Part shown: piece by piece, positions 24,087-31,188 of the stretch
How positions within the stretch are numbered: the stretch's first letter is position 1
Layout of the letters: every line of letters begins with the position of its first letter
Assembly: GCA_005881495.1 (NCBI GenBank)
Contig: VBHI01000207.1
Coordinates: forward strand, 1 to 32,326
Direction of reading: 5' to 3'
Source: Chloroflexota bacterium
GTDB taxonomy: Bacteria > Chloroflexota > Ktedonobacteria > Ktedonobacterales > Ktedonobacteraceae
Length of the DNA: 32,326 nt
Notes under the pieces: model-generated
The model's input: only the letters and a program-made list of their open reading frames with translations
Databases searched by the model: none
What the model was told of the DNA's origin: nothing
Made by a program: the position numbers and the translations under genes

Positions 24087-24668
24087 ATGTTGAACCGATC
24101 GACACGTTATTTATTGGCAGCAATAGAAGCTATTATCGGGTGGGAATGGTTGATGTCGGGCGGCAATAAGTTATTGTCGGGTACATTTCCCCAGGGTTTA
24201 GCTGGTGTGCTCAGTGATGGTATGAAAGATAATCCTAATGGTTGGTATGTCAACATACTGCAAGCGGTTATAGTACCGCACAGTGTTATTTGGGGATATC
24301 TTATAGAGTGGTCAGAAGTCGCCATCGGGCTGGTTCTCCTTGGGGGAGCGCTCATGCTTTTGGGTGAGCCACGAATGCGCGGGGAAGCTCAACACGGCCT
24401 GGCTGTTGCCTATTGTTATATCGTCATTCTGGCGGCTGCAGGGGCAGCATTTCAGACCGTCAATTTTCATTTCTTGATGGGTGGTTGGATTTTTCCGACC
24501 TTCAAGCCGAGTGCACCTTTTAATGAAGGCATCGATCTGGATGGGTTCATTCCCCCCATTTGCCTTGTTATCATCATTGCTAACCTGATGATGATCAGGG
24601 CATTAAGAGGTGGTACCTTGTTTGGTTCTTTGGCGAAGAAGAGCCAGAGAGTTGCTGAAGCAAACTGA
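24087..24668 (+). CDS. DoxX/DoxD-like membrane protein, copy 2
   Basis: The 193-residue product has about four membrane helices. It shares the core pattern of copy 1: IIGWEWLMSGGNKLLSG in the first helix, a loop with GWYVNILQAVIVPHSVIWGYL, then WSEVAIGLVLLGG. A later loop is distinctive (FHFLMGGWIFPTFKPSAP). The two copies are distant paralogues rather than a recent duplication. By family, it is an integral membrane protein possibly working with quinones or with a partner oxidoreductase. It is transcribed divergently from the multicopper oxidase with matched operators, which suggests that the membrane protein and the extracytoplasmic oxidase work in one pathway (inference). The ribosome site AGGGAA lies rather far (about 13 bp) from the ATG. 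Confidence 0.75.
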   Translation: MLNRSTRYLLAAIEAIIGWEWLMSGGNKLLSGTFPQGLAGVLSDGMKDNPNGWYVNILQAVIVPHSVIWGYLIEWSEVAIGLVLLGGALMLLGEPRMRGEAQHGLAVAYCYIVILAAAGAAFQTVNFHFLMGGWIFPTFKPSAPFNEGIDLDGFIPPICLVIIIANLMMIRALRGGTLFGSLAKKSQRVAEAN

Positions 24669-24700
24669 GAACTTGCGTTTGACCAGTAGCTGCTTTTGTT

Positions 24701-24754
24701 ATCAAGCAGGCAGATGTCCCGCGCTCATGAGTGCGGGACATCTGCCTGCTTGAT
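24701..24754. terminator. 54-bp near-perfect palindrome between convergent genes
   Basis: Bases 24701-24727 pair with 24728-24754 with a single G/T mismatch (24723/24732), centred on CTCATGAG. It separates DoxX-like copy 2 from the convergent 24777 gene. It is of the same kind as 20945-21000 but of unrelated sequence. Confidence 0.75.
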
Positions 24755-24776
24755 GTGAGATGAGAGGGAAAACGAG

Positions 24777-26276
24777 TTAGAAGTTTTCATCTTCGTCTTC
24801 GGTGACGGTGTAGGGTGGGACTTCGATTGGGACGCGGTAGCCGGGAGCAGGCCGGTTAGAGATTGCACTATCCTGCTGCGCGGGCGTCATCAGGTCCGCG
24901 GAGATGGCGCGGACGAGGCGCTCAATGCGGTCCCAGCGGGCGGGATAGCGGTCGGCATGGAACTTCTCCTGCCCATTGCTATCGTAGACAAAGAAGGTGT
25001 AATCCTGATTGCCGTAGCGGTAATCTACCCGTGTGTAGGGAATGCGCACAAGTTCGAGTACCTGCAAGCTGGAACGGGTGCCTCCAAGGGGAGTTTCTAC
25101 TCCGTATTTCTCCTGATTTGTGCTTTCTTCTTGAGCCAATTCAACGGTTGCCTGCCAGACATCCATGGGGACGCCTTCGGGGGCCGCGTCAGGATGCAGG
25201 GTCTCGTTGACCTCGGTATTGTAGACTACCTCTCCACCGGCAGCGGCCAGGCGCCGTTCAGGGATGGGGCTGCTGCCCACGATCCTGGTTTGTGTGACCA
25301 GGTCGAAGCGGCGGGCAATCTCGCGGTGGCGAACCACTTTCCCAGTGCCGCTACAGGTTGCGCAAAACGTTGATTTGGCGCCCTGGCAGTTTTCGCAGAC
25401 GCGCTTGCCGTTGCCACAGGTGCAATCAACTTCTCCATTGACGCAGTCAGGGCAAGGAACGGTCTTGCCTTTGTTGGCGGGGTCAGTATCTACCGGGTTG
25501 GGGATTGGTACCCCCTGCTGGCGAATACCATCGAAGACGTCGGCCACTCTTTCGTTGACTGAAGAGGCGAGGTTTTCGGCCTGTTTCTTGAAGAAGGGCT
25601 TCTTTTTGGTCTCTACCCAGTCGGCGACGTAGCCGCGGCCGCGACATGTCGAGCAGCGTTTCTTGGTGCGGCCCCGGCATTCAGGGCAGACGTACCAGCC
25701 GCGCCCGGTACAGGTGGGGCACAGAGCACGCCCGGTGCCGTTGCAGTTTGTGCAGGCGACGACTTCGTCCAGGCCTTCCAGGCGTGTGCGAGTGGCAGGC
25801 GCTTTTAAGCCGGTGACCGGGGGGAGTTCGTAATCCCAGACGGGTAACAAGGGCTGAGGCTTGCCAAGCGGACGGCCAGTGTAGGGTTCCGTTACCGTAT
25901 CCATGGTGCGTGTTTCCCAGCGCGTTTGCAGTGTGACTTCCCACACTTCATCAACGCTCCAGGAGATGATGTCCATGTAGGTGCCGAGTTCATGCGCGAC
26001 GCGCCAATTCTCGGAACTCCACATGTTGGCGAGCTGGCGAAGACGTTGTTCCTCTTCGGTGGAGGCCTGACGTGGTACGTTGACGGTCTGCGCCTGTTGC
26101 CAGTATTCGCTGGCTTTTTCGGCGACCCGTTTGATGCGTAGTTGCGCCTCGGTGGCACCTTGCGCCAGGGTACGCTTGAGTTCTTCGATGCGTCTGTCTA
26201 TGTCATCCTGGTTGGGTTGGCCCTTGCCAGGTTGTGGTGGTAGTTGTTGGGGATCCTGTTCCCATTCGTTGCCCAT
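24777..26276 (-). CDS. Protein with two DnaJ-like cysteine-rich zinc modules, function unknown
   Basis: The 499-residue protein has a charged, helical N-terminus (1-80) and a 'WRVAHELGTYMDIISWSVDEVWEV' type segment. The first cysteine block is at about 175-211 (CTNCNGTG, CPTCTGRG, CPECRGR, CSTCRGRG). After a spacer of about 60 residues comes a second block at about 275-308 (CPDC, CTCGNG, CENCQGA, CATCSGTG). CxxCxGxG repeats are the zinc-binding motif of DnaJ, but there is no J domain (no HPD). The C-terminal 180 residues look beta-rich and unfamiliar. A chaperone-like or scaffold role is possible but unproved. A GGAGG ribosome site precedes the ATG at 26276. Confidence 0.7.
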   Translation of the reverse strand: MGNEWEQDPQQLPPQPGKGQPNQDDIDRRIEELKRTLAQGATEAQLRIKRVAEKASEYWQQAQTVNVPRQASTEEEQRLRQLANMWSSENWRVAHELGTYMDIISWSVDEVWEVTLQTRWETRTMDTVTEPYTGRPLGKPQPLLPVWDYELPPVTGLKAPATRTRLEGLDEVVACTNCNGTGRALCPTCTGRGWYVCPECRGRTKKRCSTCRGRGYVADWVETKKKPFFKKQAENLASSVNERVADVFDGIRQQGVPIPNPVDTDPANKGKTVPCPDCVNGEVDCTCGNGKRVCENCQGAKSTFCATCSGTGKVVRHREIARRFDLVTQTRIVGSSPIPERRLAAAGGEVVYNTEVNETLHPDAAPEGVPMDVWQATVELAQEESTNQEKYGVETPLGGTRSSLQVLELVRIPYTRVDYRYGNQDYTFFVYDSNGQEKFHADRYPARWDRIERLVRAISADLMTPAQQDSAISNRPAPGYRVPIEVPPYTVTEDEDENF

Positions 26277-26320
26277 AGTTGTTCCTCCGTTATAGGTTTG
26301 CTTTCCTGGTGTTTTGCGCG

Positions 26321-26335
26321 ACCGGCGTGGCCGGT
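26321..26335. other. Short hairpin in the gap upstream of the cysteine-rich gene
   Basis: ACCGGC pairs with GCCGGT around GTG. It lies after the peptidase stop and before the 26276 start on the same strand; no T-tract, so termination is uncertain. Confidence 0.3.
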
Positions 26336-26406
26336 ATGTTTGATTCTCTCATAAGATATCGGGTAAGTTACCTTATATACGTGTTAAGAATGCGAGGGTT
26401 GTAGTG

Positions 26407-27585
26407 TTATAACAGGGGGGTGATTTCTTGTTGTGGGGGGACGCCTGTGACTTCGGCGTCGTGCTCGAGGATGAGCAGGTTTACTTCGCTGCGGATGCCG
26501 AACTCGGGGAGGTAGATGCCGGGTTCGACGGAGCAACAGGTGCGGGGTAGGAGGACGCGGTCGTCCTGGGTTTCATAGTTGTCAAGATTTGCGCCGTTGG
26601 CATGGACGGATGTGCCGATGCTGTGGCCGGTGCGGTGGATGAAATGATCGGCATAGCCAGCTTTGGCAATGACCGCGCGGGTGATGTCGTCGACCTGTCT
26701 GCCTTCGACGAGCTGATCTTTTGCGAGTCGCTGGCGGACAAAGGTGATGGCGGCATCTCTGGCCTGGCGAACGATCTCGAAGACTGAGCGCTGGTGGAGA
26801 GGGATCTCTTCACGGGTGCCTGCGAAGGCCATCCAGGTATAGTCGGCATAGATTGAGCCTGGGGCGGGAAGGTGTGCCCAGAAGTCAAGGAGGATGAGGT
26901 CTCCACGCTGGATGGGGCTGTGGTTGGTGGCGGTGGATTCGTAGTGGGGATTGCCGGCATTGGCGTTGACTGCCACATGGGGGATATCCGGGATTGTTCC
27001 TGCCTGCTGCATGAGGGTGTGGAAGCGCTGCTGGACACTGTATTCGTCGAGAGGTTGATTGGCGCGCAGCCTTTTGCCGAGTTCTTGAAACAGGGCGTCT
27101 TTGACGGCGATGATGCGGCGCCCGGCTTCGCGGTGGGATGCGATCTGTTCATTGGTCAACTGGGCCTCGAAACGCTGCGCTATGTTGGCTGAGCTTACTA
27201 CTTCTATACCAAAAGAACGTACCAGGTCGAGCGTGCCGCCGTCGACGCGTGACATGTAGGGTATGGCGTTGAGCGGGGAGTATTCCATGGTGATGCGCAT
27301 ACCTGGCCTCAGGAGGTCATTGAGGTGGGTTTGCATTTCTTGCCAGGTGCGAAAGATGCGTTTGGCACCTGGCAGAGTGCGCAGGACGTGGGACTCGACG
27401 GCGCTGACAAGGGCAGTGGGGGTGCCGTGGGCGGGTACGAAATAGAACCAGCGGCGGGTGAATGGCTCGTCTTGGGGAAGGGAGAGGATGTTATAGGCGA
27501 TGGGGTTTGATTTGCGAAAATCATAGAAGAGCCAGCCATCGAGCTTTTCGGTAGCAAGGGCTTGCTGAATTTGTTCAAGTTCCAT
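26407..27585 (-). CDS. M24-family Xaa-Pro peptidase
   Basis: The 392-residue protein has an N-terminal creatinase-like domain (1-140) and a C-terminal pita-bread peptidase domain. The five metal ligands are visible: D234 (LLDFWAH), D248 (YADYTW), H321 (HRTGHSIG), E354 (SVEPGIYLP) and E367 (IRSEVNLL). It is therefore expected to be an active two-metal aminopeptidase cleaving after the first residue of X-Pro peptides in the cytoplasm. Creatinase-type non-peptidase activity is an alternative because the N-terminal domain is shared. The gene appears monocistronic; an AAAGG site lies slightly far from the ATG at 27585. Confidence 0.9.
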   Translation of the reverse strand: MELEQIQQALATEKLDGWLFYDFRKSNPIAYNILSLPQDEPFTRRWFYFVPAHGTPTALVSAVESHVLRTLPGAKRIFRTWQEMQTHLNDLLRPGMRITMEYSPLNAIPYMSRVDGGTLDLVRSFGIEVVSSANIAQRFEAQLTNEQIASHREAGRRIIAVKDALFQELGKRLRANQPLDEYSVQQRFHTLMQQAGTIPDIPHVAVNANAGNPHYESTATNHSPIQRGDLILLDFWAHLPAPGSIYADYTWMAFAGTREEIPLHQRSVFEIVRQARDAAITFVRQRLAKDQLVEGRQVDDITRAVIAKAGYADHFIHRTGHSIGTSVHANGANLDNYETQDDRVLLPRTCCSVEPGIYLPEFGIRSEVNLLILEHDAEVTGVPPQQEITPLL

Positions 27586-27664
27586 CTCTTAAGAGACCTT
27601 TCTGCGGTAGTGTGATAGGTGGAGTTCGTGATTTGCTGCCATTGTATCACTTGCTTTCTTTATA

Positions 27665-27697
27665 TTGAGGAGAATAGGGAGTAAATTGCGCGGTAAT
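27665..27697 (+). repeat. 33-bp direct repeat, copy 1
   Basis: Begins TTGAGGAGAATAGGGAGT and ends GCGCGGTAAT. It differs from the copy at 27740 at one base. Confidence 0.8.
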
Positions 27698-27739
27698 ATT
27701 TTGAGGATTGATGAGTTTACTGGGCGAGTACTCGCTAAT

Positions 27740-27772
27740 TTGAGGAAAATAGGGAGTAAATTGCGCGGTAAT
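27740..27772 (+). repeat. 33-bp direct repeat, copy 2
   Basis: Begins TTGAGGAAAATAGGGAGT, 75 bp downstream of copy 1, with a 42-bp unique spacer. A partial third match, TTTTGAGGATTG, starts right after copy 1. Confidence 0.8.
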
Positions 27773-27947
27773 TTTTTTGGTGTAAGTTTGCAAAGGTGAG
27801 GGTACGGTGTAGGGGTATGCCCAGAGCGTAGAGTAGATTGGGTCATGGAAAGGCCTCCTTGTGTGTGGGTCTGTACTTATTATACTGATGGGGGCAAATG
27901 TGGTTTTGGGGGTTAGATGCCTTTCATTGATGAGACATTTCATAAGA

Positions 27948-29417
27948 CTACCGTCCTGTCTCTACTCTCGGGGACAGTCCAGATAGCTCCGTATCTTCCG
28001 CGGGCCTGATTTGACGCCGCATCGTCGCGGCAGCATCGCTGTCATGAATCGTGACGGCAAAGAGCGCAGCAATGACCTCGAGTGCAGCAGCGGCGAGAAA
28101 AGCGGCATGATACGCGGTCAGGTTTGGTACTACCGCCCCTGTTGTACTCATGCGCGTCATCCCGACGATGCCGAGTGCACTGCCTACGACTGCTACGCCA
28201 AGAGCAGACCCAATCTGCCTCAGCGCATTGGCTAATGCTGATGCTTGACCAGTCGCACGAGACGAAATGGTCGCAAAGGTCGCCGTCTGGGCAGATAGAA
28301 AGGAAAACCCGATACCTGCCCCCGCAAGGAAGATCAGCAAACGCATCCACCACAAGCTCGTGTCGCTTCCCATCAGACTGAGGAGAGCCATAACACTCCC
28401 CGCACCGAGCAGGCCACCAACCATGAGACGGCGTGGACCAACACGAGGATAGAGCTGAGCCGCGATCTGGGTTGAAACGAGAATACCAATCGCCTCGGGA
28501 AACGTCGTCAACCCCGAGGTCAGCGCAGAGAAACCACGTCCTACCTGCAGATACAAGGGAGCGGCATAGAGGACTCCGAGAAAACCGGCACTCGAGAACA
28601 ACGTCACCAGGTTCGCCGAGCGAAAGAGACGATTATAGAACAGGCGCAGGTCGAGCATGGGTTCTTGCACGCGCATCTCCACCAGCGCAAACACACCCAG
28701 CAGCAGCAGTCCCCCGATCAGGCCCCCAAGGATGCGGATCGACGTCCATCCATACGATGGACCCTCGGTGAGGGCATACATCGTGAGAGCTAGACCACTG
28801 CCTGCCAAAATGAACCCCGCCAAATCAAAGTGATCCCTTCCTGGTTCACGCTGCTCTTGTAGAAAGAAGAAACTGAAGAGGCAGGCCGCGATGCCGATGG
28901 GCACATTCACAAAAAAGACCCAGCGCCACGATAACTGGTCCACCAAGAAGCCTCCAAGAACCGGACCGACTGCCGGGGCTATGACTGTTGGTATGATGAG
29001 CACGCGCGAGACCTGCACGCGTTCGGCAGGAGGAAAGGTCCGATACAGCATGGTCGTCCCCACCGGAGTCATGGCTCCAGCGGCCATCCCTTGCAATACG
29101 CGACATCCAACTAACATCGGAAAACTGATGGAGAGGCCACACAAGGCAGAGGCGACACTGAAGAGTGCCAGTGCAAGCAAAAAGATGCGTTTGGTCCCGA
29201 AGCGATCACCGAGCCATCCAGACACGGGGATGACGACCGCAAGGCTGACCATATACCCAACCACAATCGCATCGAGTGAGTCAGGAGAGACACCCAGCTG
29301 ACGAGCGATCGAGGGCAAAGCCACATTCACAATCGTCGTATCCATGATCGACATAAACAGGGCCACAACGAAGACGATGCTCACACTGACTTTCGGATTG
29401 AGTTGACGATGAAACAT
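27948..29417 (-). CDS. MFS exporter, DHA2 (EmrB/QacA-like) family
   Basis: The 489-residue protein is hydrophobic throughout, with about 14 membrane helices. Helix 1 holds the DHA2 signature (FMSIMDTTIVNVALPSIARQLG region). Motif A is GWLGDRFGTKRIFL, and the antiporter motif C region is VIAPAVGPVLGGFLVDQ. Such proteins expel drugs, dyes or metabolites in exchange for protons across the inner membrane; the substrate is unknown. The ATG at 29417 has GAGGAG upstream. Base composition is visibly richer in GC than most of the window, as is that of the next gene upstream, which could reflect transfer. No regulator gene is adjacent. Confidence 0.93.
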   Translation of the reverse strand: MFHRQLNPKVSVSIVFVVALFMSIMDTTIVNVALPSIARQLGVSPDSLDAIVVGYMVSLAVVIPVSGWLGDRFGTKRIFLLALALFSVASALCGLSISFPMLVGCRVLQGMAAGAMTPVGTTMLYRTFPPAERVQVSRVLIIPTVIAPAVGPVLGGFLVDQLSWRWVFFVNVPIGIAACLFSFFFLQEQREPGRDHFDLAGFILAGSGLALTMYALTEGPSYGWTSIRILGGLIGGLLLLGVFALVEMRVQEPMLDLRLFYNRLFRSANLVTLFSSAGFLGVLYAAPLYLQVGRGFSALTSGLTTFPEAIGILVSTQIAAQLYPRVGPRRLMVGGLLGAGSVMALLSLMGSDTSLWWMRLLIFLAGAGIGFSFLSAQTATFATISSRATGQASALANALRQIGSALGVAVVGSALGIVGMTRMSTTGAVVPNLTAYHAAFLAAAALEVIAALFAVTIHDSDAAATMRRQIRPAEDTELSGLSPRVETGR

Positions 29418-29521
29418 AGCAGCGGCTCCTCAGATACGATCAAGATGCAGACACAGTGAAAGCGATTGTGGTCGTACATCGGCAAGACGAACACTCGCAG
29501 GCTCCTCCCAAAACTGCTGCC

Positions 29522-30259
29522 CTACTGTGGAGGACGGAAATCTTCTGGTTGACCAGGATAGCGAGGCAAGCCGACCGCCGGGCCGAGTTCCCAGGCCGGG
29601 AGCGAGAGCCGCAAGGCCTTCCTCTCCAGGACGAGAGCAATCACCTCAACGGCACTCTCCAGATCAAGGATGCCGGTGTTGAGGACGAGGTCATACAGGT
29701 GCGGATCACTGGGATGACGGTGGTAGAACGTTTCGAGATAGCGGGCATGCTCCTGGTCCTTCTTGAGGATACGTGCATGAGCAGCCTGCCTATCCAGACC
29801 CTCACGGCTCGTGACATAGCTGAGTCGCGCCTCAAGCGGGGCGATGATGCGCACATGCAGGACGTCACGCCAGTGCGCCAGATGAGCCTGCGCACCACGA
29901 CCGACAATTACCACCTGTCCCGTGGCGACAGAGCCTTCAATGACCTGGCGACGCGCTTCATAGAAGGCTCGCGAATCCACTGCGAGCGGAATGTCGACCA
30001 TGACAGGCATGCTGGGATGAACCACTCGCAGGCTCCTGAAAATGCGTGAGGCCAGGCTCTCCACACGTTCATCGTGTTCCTCTGCTTCCTTCTCGCTGAC
30101 ATGCAGCAGCCTGGCCACCCGGACGACCACGTCATGGTCAATCAATTGCCATCCCAGGCGTTTGGCCAATCGCGCACCAATCTCACCACCGCCACTGCCA
30201 TATTCGCGGGAAATGGTGATAGCACGCATCCTGGCAATGGCGCTGCGATCCTCGTCCAT
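29522..30259 (-). CDS. Cytidylate-kinase-like P-loop protein
   Basis: From the ATG at 30259 (GAGAGGGA upstream) the protein has 245 residues; a longer frame to 30376 lacks a ribosome site. The start of the fold, ITISREYGSGGGEIGARLAKRLGW, carries a GSGGGEIG P-loop typical of cytidylate-kinase-like proteins (AAK-type, Pfam 'Cytidylate_kin2'). Then come VVIVGRGAQAHL, and an Arg-containing lid region (LEARLSYVTSREGL). It is expected to bind a nucleoside triphosphate and phosphorylate a nucleotide or related substrate in the cytoplasm; true CMP specificity is not shown. It lies upstream of the exporter on the same strand with a gap of about 104 bp, so a joint transcript is possible. Confidence 0.8.
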   Translation of the reverse strand: MDEDRSAIARMRAITISREYGSGGGEIGARLAKRLGWQLIDHDVVVRVARLLHVSEKEAEEHDERVESLASRIFRSLRVVHPSMPVMVDIPLAVDSRAFYEARRQVIEGSVATGQVVIVGRGAQAHLAHWRDVLHVRIIAPLEARLSYVTSREGLDRQAAHARILKKDQEHARYLETFYHRHPSDPHLYDLVLNTGILDLESAVEVIALVLERKALRLSLPAWELGPAVGLPRYPGQPEDFRPPQ

Positions 30260-30377
30260 ACAGTATCCCTCTCGAATCTCTTGCCTAGCTATCCAATGGG
30301 AATGTGGCAGGTAAGAAAACCACGATCCCTTCATTTCTCGCGTCAAATGATCTCTAAGCACTTCCAAATATATCATA

Positions 30378-31115
30378 TTACACAGTGGTAAGTAAGCCGC
30401 GACTTGCCAGGCCTGTCAAGCGGTCCAGTACTATCATAAAGTCTTCACTTAACGACGGAAGATCTTGAAGCCCCCACAGGAGTTCCGCATTCGTCCAGGC
30501 CGTTTCGCGAGCAGTTTTCATGCTCCACATCGCTAGCAAGCGGCCAATCGTGCCCGTGTCCTGCGCAACCTCGCCGATGATGCCTGTCGCAAGATCTTTG
30601 AGGATCTCGGGCATGACCTCGTTTAGTATGCTATTCACTTTATCAAAGTCGCTATACTCTGGGCTGTTACGGTCAGGGGGTATTTGCAAGTCTTTGCCTG
30701 TCTGCACCAATGCAAGAGGCAAGTCGTGATTAATGTGGGAATTTGTGCCAGCCAAGGCGAACTGCACACGCTCAATACCTGGGTTGTCACGAGATTCAAA
30801 CAGTGCCATCCATGCACGTGGCACTTTCGTCGAATCTATGCACGAGTAGGCAAGGGCGTCGAAGTAGAGCTGGGCGAAGTTGATGTCAAGCAGATTGAGC
30901 CATTCCGGATCATCCCAACCACCAGCGGGTGGTTTCTCGTACACCGCCTGAGTTACACGTAGATAGAGCAGGTTGAACCACTTCACCCCATCGCTGGAGA
31001 GCAACATTTCGTTCAGATCCTGTAAGATCTGTATCACTTCTCCAATCGTGGCAAGAGCAGCCCTGTTGGCGAGCAGTGCGAGGATTTTTTGACAGTATTG
31101 TGGATCTTCGTTCAT
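30378..31115 (-). CDS. DUF5995-like protein of unknown function
   Basis: The 245-residue protein is mostly helical. It contains a central 'ALAGTNSHINHDLPLALVQ' segment that I recognise as the hallmark of DUF5995-type proteins (from memory, moderate certainty), preceded by WLNLLDINFAQLYFDALAY. The conserved His and Asp of HINHDL may form an active or metal site. No signal peptide or membrane helix is visible. A clear AGGGGAAG ribosome site precedes the ATG at 31115. It lies between the amidohydrolase and the kinase-like gene, all on the minus strand. Function is not known. Confidence 0.65.
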   Translation of the reverse strand: MNEDPQYCQKILALLANRAALATIGEVIQILQDLNEMLLSSDGVKWFNLLYLRVTQAVYEKPPAGGWDDPEWLNLLDINFAQLYFDALAYSCIDSTKVPRAWMALFESRDNPGIERVQFALAGTNSHINHDLPLALVQTGKDLQIPPDRNSPEYSDFDKVNSILNEVMPEILKDLATGIIGEVAQDTGTIGRLLAMWSMKTARETAWTNAELLWGLQDLPSLSEDFMIVLDRLTGLASRGLLTTV

Positions 31116-31188
31116 CAGTGTACGCTTCCCCTTTCGGTGTCTAAAAGAGCGTTTCGTGATTTGCGGCTGAATCTGATAGGTTGACCGC

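Larger units (their letters stand above)
27586..27947. other. Intergenic region with a duplicated 33-bp sequence
   Basis: These 362 bp separate the peptidase and the exporter. They hold two copies of a 33-bp repeat 75 bp apart, and between them a 12-bp palindrome GCGAGTACTCGC (27724-27735). Two minus-strand frames are open here (27647-27943 and 27589-27846), but both show repeat-derived low-complexity translations and no ribosome site, so neither is called a gene. Confidence 0.5.

Noticed and set aside
26481..27152. 223-codon frame inside the peptidase gene
   Set aside because: It is an out-of-frame shadow of the M24 peptidase, with Ser/Pro-rich composition and no family pattern.
27665..27772. 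Possible two-repeat CRISPR array
   Set aside because: Only two copies, no cas gene nearby, and the spacer contains a partial repeat and a palindrome; better described as an intergenic direct repeat.
27647..27943. Open minus-strand frame of 98 codons
   Set aside because: Its translation is dominated by the 33-bp repeat, another frame is open over the same bases, and no ribosome site is seen.
29456..30049. Plus-strand frame of 197 codons
   Set aside because: It lies antisense to the cytidylate-kinase-like gene in high-GC sequence and has no recognisable motif or ribosome site.
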